DNA from: Actinorhabdospora filicis
Lineage (GTDB): Bacteria > Actinomycetota > Actinomycetes > Mycobacteriales > Micromonosporaceae
DNA: 64,000 nt
Direction: 5' to 3'
NCBI RefSeq assembly: GCF_030269765.1
Contig: NZ_BSTX01000001.1
Coordinates: forward strand, 910,106 to 974,105
The position numbers and the translations under genes are program-made. Below, one piece after another: positions 59,562 to 64,000 of this stretch (position 1 is the first letter of the stretch; every line of letters starts with the position of its first letter). The notes under the pieces are model-generated. The model worked only from the letters and a program-made list of their open reading frames with translations. It made no database searches and was not told the DNA's origin.

Positions 59562-60863
59562 TCAGGATCGCGGCCGGGTGATGCCCAGGTGGTCGCCGAT
59601 CCACGGCAGCGAGTCGCGCATCCCGTCCCGCCACGCGTTCATGTCATGGCCGCCGGGGACGGTGTTGAACTCGACCTCCATGCCCGCCGCCGCGGCCGCC
59701 TCGTAGACGCCCTTGAGATCGCCGAGCATCTTGTCGCGCTCGCCGATGGTGAAGCGCCCGGCGGTGTCCGGGAACCGCTTCTGGGCCATCACGTCGACCG
59801 GGTTGACGCGCTTGTAGGCGTCGGCGCTGCCGCCGAAGGCCTCGTCGAGGGTCTTCTGGCGCGTGCCCAGCGAGGGTTCCTTCTCCCCCGACAGGTCGAT
59901 GAAGCGCCCGTAGACGCCCGGCGCGTTCACCGCCATCTGCAGCGAGCATGTCCCGCCCTGCGACAGCCCGCCCATCGCCCACTCCTTGGGGTCGCCGGAG
60001 ACGGTGAGGTTGGCGCGCACGAACGCCGGGACGTCCACCGACAGGTAGGTGAACGCGTTCCCCAGCGGCGAGTCGACGCACATCGTGTTGTTCCACAATG
60101 AACCCAGTTGATCGGGCATGACCACCACCGGCGCCAGCCCCTCGTGGGCGGCCGCGTAGGCGTCCATCATCTCCACGATCTGCGCGGAGTCGATCCAGTC
60201 GCGCGGGCTGCCCGGCTGCCCCGAGACCACCACGAGGACGGGCAGCACCGGCCGCGGCGTCACCTGGTAGGCGGGCGGCAGGTACACCCAGCCGTCTCGT
60301 GCGCGAAAGCCCGAGGCGTCGGCGGGCGGATCGATCGAGGCCAGCACGCCGTGCTTGGGGAGATCGGCCGGCGGCTGCCACACGTCCATGAGCGACTGGC
60401 CCGGTCCCGGCTCGACCTTGGCGACGTCCACCGGGTAGTCGGCGAGCTCGACCTTCTCCACCGGCAGGTGCCCGAGCAGCCCGCTCATCGACGGGTACCA
60501 GCCGTAGATGCGGTTGACCTGGACGCCCACGAACGGGATCACCAGGACGACGGCCAGCACCACCAGCGCCTTCATGTACCACCGGTGCCGCAGGATCTTG
60601 CCGACGGCGAGCACGACGGCGGCGATGAGCAGCGCGATCAGACCGCAGGTGTGCAGTTCGATCTTGTCGGGGAACGGCTTCCACACGTCCTCGACGATGA
60701 ACTTGGCGAGCAGCGCGAATCCGATGCCGCCGAGCAGCGCGCCCGGCACCCAGCGCGTCCACCAGCGCTTACCGGTGTCGATGAGCAGGAAGAGCAGAGC
60801 GAGGACGCCGAGGACGACCGTCCATTTGACGACGGTTCCCGTGATCAGCGACCAGTGCCACAT
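59562..60863 (-). CDS. Membrane-anchored alpha/beta-hydrolase esterase (antigen-85-like fold)
   Basis: A 433-residue protein with four N-terminal TM helices (about 8-125), then an extracytoplasmic esterase domain of the PF00756 type. It has LPVLVVVSGQPGSPRDW, the nucleophile in AMGGLSQGGTC (Ser in GLSQG), the Asp region VFFVDSPLGN-like CVDSPLGNAF, and the His in PGGHDMNAWRDG. Similar proteins in Corynebacteriales and relatives act as wall-lipid or unknown esterases. ATG at 60863 with GGGGGAG upstream; the longer frame to 61163 is unsupported. Confidence 0.82.
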   Translation of the reverse strand: MWHWSLITGTVVKWTVVLGVLALLFLLIDTGKRWWTRWVPGALLGGIGFALLAKFIVEDVWKPFPDKIELHTCGLIALLIAAVVLAVGKILRHRWYMKALVVLAVVLVIPFVGVQVNRIYGWYPSMSGLLGHLPVEKVELADYPVDVAKVEPGPGQSLMDVWQPPADLPKHGVLASIDPPADASGFRARDGWVYLPPAYQVTPRPVLPVLVVVSGQPGSPRDWIDSAQIVEMMDAYAAAHEGLAPVVVMPDQLGSLWNNTMCVDSPLGNAFTYLSVDVPAFVRANLTVSGDPKEWAMGGLSQGGTCSLQMAVNAPGVYGRFIDLSGEKEPSLGTRQKTLDEAFGGSADAYKRVNPVDVMAQKRFPDTAGRFTIGERDKMLGDLKGVYEAAAAAGMEVEFNTVPGGHDMNAWRDGMRDSLPWIGDHLGITRPRS

Positions 60864-60876
60864 GCGCTCTCTCCCC

Positions 60877-61295
60877 CGGTTGGTGGACGTTTTTCGTGGG
60901 GCTTCGAGAGGTCCTCCTCTATTCCCGCCCTCGATCATGCAGGGACGAGGCCAGTCGCGCGGCAGGTTGGCGTGCGTGATGGGGGACACGCGGGTGAGAA
61001 CCCGGAGGTGGGCGTGCGGGGAAGCCGGAGGGGGACTCGGGCGATGGGGATCGGGGGCGAGTGAGGAGGTGATGTGGGGCACGGGCCGACGGGTGTGCGG
61101 CGGTAGGTGAATCGTCCTCGGCCGCCGGCGAGCCCGTGCCCGCCATCGCCCGGTTTCGGTCACCCCCGCCCCGCGCCCGACCGGTGTCGCGGACGCGGCC
61201 AGGCCCGTGGGCGGGTGTCAGGGCCCGCGCCACATCGCCCGGCGCGCGCTCGCGGGACGACGTCCCCACCCGTCCCCACACCCCCGGCACACGAA
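60877..61295. other. Intergenic stretch without a clear gene
   Basis: About 420 bp between the esterase start and the terminator of tRNA-Lys. It is GC-rich with no supported frame, ribosome site or repeat that I can see. Confidence 0.45.
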
Positions 61296-61323
61296 AAAGA
61301 CCCCCGGTCACCCGGGGGTCTTT
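61296..61323 (-). terminator. Terminator of tRNA-Lys
   Basis: A perfect 12 bp stem (61296-61307 with 61312-61323, loop 4 nt); on the minus strand the stem is followed by a T5 run (TTTTT, 61294-61298 overlap). It lies directly downstream of the tRNA. Confidence 0.88.
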
Positions 61324-61332
61324 CTCCTACTG

Positions 61333-61405
61333 TGCGCCGCCAGGGACTCGAACCCCGAACCCGCTGGTTAAGAGCCAGCTGCTCTGCCAATTGAGCTAGC
61401 GGCGC
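61333..61405 (-). tRNA. tRNA-Lys (anticodon CTT)
   Basis: The minus strand folds as acceptor GCGCCGC/GCGGCGC with discriminator A, D-arm GCTC/GAGC, anticodon stem GCTGG/CCAGC with loop CTCTTAA (anticodon CTT) and T-arm GGGGTTCGAGTCCC. CCA is not encoded. It reads AAG, the dominant Lys codon here. Confidence 0.95.
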
Positions 61406-61553
61406 CCGCGCTACTCTGCGGTTCTACCCGCTTCGTCTCGCTTTCGCATCCCCCCTCGCGGCGGGACGGGTAGAAGATTAGCACGCCTCCCGGAGCCCTC
61501 TCGACGGGATATCCCCTCTCCGTTCACCCCCTCGGCGAACGCGGATGAACCGA

Positions 61554-61559
61554 TACTCT
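61554..61559 (+). promoter_or_regulatory. -10 hexamer of the WYL regulator (leaderless)
   Basis: TACTCT, 6 nt before the GTG at 61566. Confidence 0.45.
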
Positions 61560-61565
61560 CCACCC

Positions 61566-62516
61566 GTGAAAGCCGGTCGTCTCGTCGCTCTCCTGCTCAC
61601 CCTCCAGACGCGGCGGGGCGCGACCGCCGCCGAGCTCGCCGCCGAGCTGGAGGTCTCAGTCCGCACGATCTACCGGGACGTCGCCTCGCTCCAGGCGGCG
61701 GGCGTCCCGCTGTGGACGGAGCCGGGCCCGACCGGCGGCATCCGGCTCCTCGACGGGTGGCGGACGCGCCTGGACGGGCTCACCGGCGACGAGGCCGCCG
61801 CGTTGTTCCTCGGCGGTGTGCCCTCGGCGCTCGACGAGCTGGGCATCCGCACCGCCGCGGTGGCCGCGCAGGCGAAGGTGCTGGCCACGCTCCCGCCGGA
61901 GCTTCGGGACCGGGCGGGCCGCCTGCGCGAGCGCTTCCACCTGGACGCGCCGGGCTGGTTCGCCGCGCCGGACGCCACGCCGCACCTGGCCACGGTGGCC
62001 GCGGCGGTGTGGGACCGGCACGAGATCGAGGTCGTCTACCGTGGCGAGCCGCGCCGGTGGGCGCCGCTGGGGCTGGTCCTGAAGGCGGGCGTCTGGTACG
62101 CGGCGATGCTCACCGGCGGCGGCCGGGTGGTCTCCGCGCGGGTCGCGCGGGTGACCGAGGCCGTGGACACCGGGACGCGCTTCGAGCGTCCGCCGGGTTT
62201 CGACCTGGCCGAGTGGTGGGAGGCCGCCCAGTCCGACTTCGACGCCACGATCCAGGCCTACCCGGTGACGCTGCGCCTGTCGCCGCGCGCGCTGGAGCTG
62301 CTCCCGCACGTCCTGGGCCGCCTGACCGCCGAGCGCGCGCGGTTCGGCGAGCCGGACGCCGAGGGCTGGCGCGCCGGGGAGGTCACCCTGGAGAGCGAGC
62401 GGATCGCGCTCGACCAGATCACCTCCTTCGGCCCGCACGTGGAGGTCCTGGCGCCGCCGGAGCTGCGGTCGGCGCTGGCCGCCCGGGGGCGCCAGATCGC
62501 CGACCGCAACTCCTGA
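61566..62516 (+). CDS. HTH and WYL-domain transcriptional regulator (YafY-like)
   Basis: A 316-residue regulator. The N-terminal DeoR-like winged helix (RLVALLLTLQTRRGATAAELAAELEVSVRTIYRDVASL) is followed by a WYL-type ligand domain (about 130-210; EVVYRGEPRRWAPLGLVLKAGVWYAAML, where the core reads VWY) and a C-terminal WCX segment. WYL regulators respond to nucleotides or DNA damage signals, or to neighbouring enzymes' ligands. GTG at 61566 follows TACTCT by 6 nt; an ATG at 61545 lies upstream of that -10. The convergent SDR gene 3 bp away may be functionally linked. Confidence 0.88.
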   Translation: MKAGRLVALLLTLQTRRGATAAELAAELEVSVRTIYRDVASLQAAGVPLWTEPGPTGGIRLLDGWRTRLDGLTGDEAAALFLGGVPSALDELGIRTAAVAAQAKVLATLPPELRDRAGRLRERFHLDAPGWFAAPDATPHLATVAAAVWDRHEIEVVYRGEPRRWAPLGLVLKAGVWYAAMLTGGGRVVSARVARVTEAVDTGTRFERPPGFDLAEWWEAAQSDFDATIQAYPVTLRLSPRALELLPHVLGRLTAERARFGEPDAEGWRAGEVTLESERIALDQITSFGPHVEVLAPPELRSALAARGRQIADRNS

Positions 62517-62519
62517 GGG

Positions 62520-63443
62520 CTAGCGGTGCGCGTCGTAGTCCGAGACGCCGGTCTTCTTGAAGTCGGCGAAGTAGTCGTCCCAGTGGGGGCGGCTGCCGTC
62601 CACGTCGTCGATGCCGTACTCGCGGGCCAGTTCCCAGCTCGCGCGGCTCTGCTTGTTGAAGCGGTGCCGGTCGGGGTCGGCGGCCACCGCGGCCAGGCAG
62701 CGGCCGAGGTAGTGCGGGGTCTCCGACATCCCCCAATGCTCCTGCTTCGGGATCGCGTCATGCCAGGTCTCCTCGGTGACGCCGAAGCCGTCGAGCATCT
62801 GCTCCGAGCGCAGGAACCCCGGCGTCATGGACATCGCGGTGCCGCCGAACTTCTCCAGCTCGTGCCCCAGCGCCCAGGCCACGCGGATCGGGATCACCTT
62901 GGCCAGGTCGTAGAAGAAGTGCTCGCGGTACTCCTTCGACCCGGCCTCGGTGCCGTCGGTGATCTCGACGTGGAGGCCGCCGGGGTTGCGGGTCAGCAGC
63001 TCCAGCAGCCCGTGCCCGGTGATCAGGTGGGTGTTCACCGACAGCTGGAGCATCCGCAGGCCCTTGTCGAGGTCCTGCTCCCACATCGGCTTGCCGAACG
63101 CGGCGATGTCCAGCAGGTGCTCACCGCCCCAGATGTCGTTCACCAGGACGTCGAGCCGCCCGTGATCGGCGTCGACGCGTGCGGCGAGCGCGCGGACCTG
63201 GGCGGGGTCGAGGTGGTCGGTGGGCACGGCGATCCCGGTGCCGCCGGCGGCGGTGACGAGGTCGGCGGTGTCCTCGATCGTCTCGGCGCGCCCGACCTCG
63301 GAGGACCGGGCGCGGGTGGTGCGGCCGGTGACGTACACGGTCGCGCCGAGGCGGCCGAGTTCGACGGCGATGGCGCGTCCGGCTCCGCGCGTGGCGCCCG
63401 CGACCAGGGCGATCTTCCCGTTCAGGTTTCGTTCGTCGGTCAT
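62520..63443 (-). CDS. SDR-family oxidoreductase (extended-length)
   Basis: A 307-residue SDR. The cofactor loop is GATRGAGRAIAVELG and the basic TGRTTRARSSE after beta-2 suggests NADP. VNDIWGGEHL replaces the NNAG motif, the expected catalytic Ser region reads EITDGTEAGSKEY, and Y-x-x-x-K is present as YDLAK (FFYDLAKVIPIRVA). It is about 50 residues longer than classical SDRs at the C-terminus (LGRCLAAVAADPDRHRF...). It belongs to a widespread uncharacterised group. ATG at 63443 after a GAGGA-like site. Confidence 0.83.
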   Translation of the reverse strand: MTDERNLNGKIALVAGATRGAGRAIAVELGRLGATVYVTGRTTRARSSEVGRAETIEDTADLVTAAGGTGIAVPTDHLDPAQVRALAARVDADHGRLDVLVNDIWGGEHLLDIAAFGKPMWEQDLDKGLRMLQLSVNTHLITGHGLLELLTRNPGGLHVEITDGTEAGSKEYREHFFYDLAKVIPIRVAWALGHELEKFGGTAMSMTPGFLRSEQMLDGFGVTEETWHDAIPKQEHWGMSETPHYLGRCLAAVAADPDRHRFNKQSRASWELAREYGIDDVDGSRPHWDDYFADFKKTGVSDYDAHR

Positions 63444-63489
63444 GATCGGAATCCTCGCAGCGATCCTTGACAGGTACCGGCAAGAATTC

Positions 63490-64000
63490 CTAGACGAATC
63501 TGAAGCCGGTGGCCGAGCCGCAGTCGGTGGAGTAGGCCTCGGAGCCGCTGCCGCCGAAGGTCAGGCACAGGCCGGAGTCGGTGGACTTGATGCGCCACAC
63601 GCCGTCGGAGACCTTGACCAGGTGGTAGGTCTGCCCGTTGCCGCCGCAGCCGCTGCCCCGGTACGGCATGCCGCTGCTGGGGGCGTCGGCCTCCACGCAG
63701 CCGGGGCTGTCCTGGTCGGGGTTGCTGAGGCTGATGTTGTAGGTGCCGCTACTGAGCTCGGTGAGGCCGGTGGTGGTGTGGGTGCTGCCGCAGCCGGTGG
63801 CGATGAGGGGGTCGTCGCCGCCGCGGCTGGGGTCGTCCAGGCACAGGCCGTTCGAGGCGGACTTGATGCGATAGGTGCCGCTGCCGGGCGGCGGGGCGTC
63901 CTTGGCGGGCGGCTTGTCGTCACCCCCGCCCGGCTTGGTCTCGGTGGGGGACGAGCCGGGCTTGTCCGGCGAGGGCGAAGCCGAAGGGGAGGACGAGGGG
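63490..64000 (-). CDS. Ricin-type lectin (beta-trefoil) protein, C-terminal part (cut by window edge)
   Basis: The last 169 or so residues are visible; the start lies beyond position 64000. A Ser/Pro/Lys-rich linker (SPSASPSPDKPGSSP) leads into a beta-trefoil with repeated blades YRIKSASNGLCLDDP, SCVEAD-type CVEADAPSSG and WRIKSTDSGLCLTFGG, plus paired Cys. Such modules bind galactose-type sugars. The linker suggests an exported or membrane-tethered protein, possibly a kinase or regulator with an external lectin sensor. The visible part ends at TAG 63490-63492. Confidence 0.75.
   Translation of the reverse strand, partial: PSSSPSASPSPDKPGSSPTETKPGGGDDKPPAKDAPPPGSGTYRIKSASNGLCLDDPSRGGDDPLIATGCGSTHTTTGLTELSSGTYNISLSNPDQDSPGCVEADAPSSGMPYRGSGCGGNGQTYHLVKVSDGVWRIKSTDSGLCLTFGGSGSEAYSTDCGSATGFRFV

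Overview
The window is a compact, roughly 70 percent GC chromosomal segment from an actinomycete. GTG and TTG starts are common, many genes look leaderless, and the markers are typical of filamentous Actinobacteria: a stand-alone rpsD, an HrdD-like sigma factor, an oligoribonuclease, a MoxR/DUF58/TgpA operon and a cyclic di-AMP riboswitch in front of an NlpC/P60 gene. A Streptosporangiales-like host is my guess from gene style only. I see no phage, integrase, insertion sequence or CRISPR array, so this is housekeeping and ordinary accessory chromosome.

Layout. 1-3255: a cut secreted cell-wall protein, a PadR/MFS efflux pair around a repeated operator, and an alpha/beta hydrolase. 3366-6380: a membrane Ser/Thr kinase, a secreted trypsin-like protease and a DinB-like protein. 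6413-13294: one long minus-strand operon (FN3/propeller protein, MoxR ATPase, DUF58, TgpA-like protein with an apparently dead transglutaminase site). 13389-21895: siroheme/cobalamin enzyme CobA, a class A PBP, a four-gene ABC exporter operon, and a CobB homologue whose amidotransferase cysteine is serine. 22020-24692: SURF1, a small unknown and an M20 peptidase. 24770-25662: a gene-free, lower-GC, repeat-bearing stretch. 25663-30247: a probable LAxTG sortase substrate, a nucleoside-kinase-like protein, an SSB paralogue, an ArsR-SRPBCC fusion with an elaborate operator, and an SDR. 30493-35409: tRNA-Arg, a P-loop kinase, a lipoprotein amidase, and two tandem paralogous membrane proteins of unknown role. 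35417-40125: an unknown, an SDR, rpsD divergent from a DUF2470 (HugZ-like) gene around an IdeR/DtxR-type iron box, and a membrane protein divergent from a MerR regulator. 40218-44703: an Hsp70-like membrane protein, a spermidine-synthase-like methyltransferase, MscL, and the riboswitch-led NlpC/P60 hydrolase. 44753-47982: a coupled aldehyde dehydrogenase and alpha-dioxygenase-like heme enzyme. 48080-54075: unknown membrane and secreted proteins, tRNA-His, an LCP wall ligase and a small DUF6458-like protein. 54116-59489: orn, an RpiR regulator, a sigma factor, a nucleoside-deoxyribosyltransferase-like protein and an APC permease. 59562-64000: a membrane esterase, tRNA-Lys, a WYL regulator, an SDR and a cut ricin-type lectin protein.

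How the parts work together. Cell-envelope functions recur: PBP, two amidase-type proteins, NlpC/P60, LCP, the MoxR operon and MscL. The cyclic di-AMP riboswitch ties one hydrolase to osmotic and wall homeostasis, and MscL lies convergent just upstream of it. The most interesting candidates are the two-gene fatty-acid alpha-oxidation unit, the iron box placed in both spacers of a divergent rpsD/HugZ-like promoter pair, the four-half-site operator of the ArsR-SRPBCC fusion, and two enzymes (CobB-like and TgpA-like) that lack their textbook catalytic residues. Gene spacing is very tight: four convergent pairs share or abut their stop codons, three of them through the tetranucleotide CTAG.
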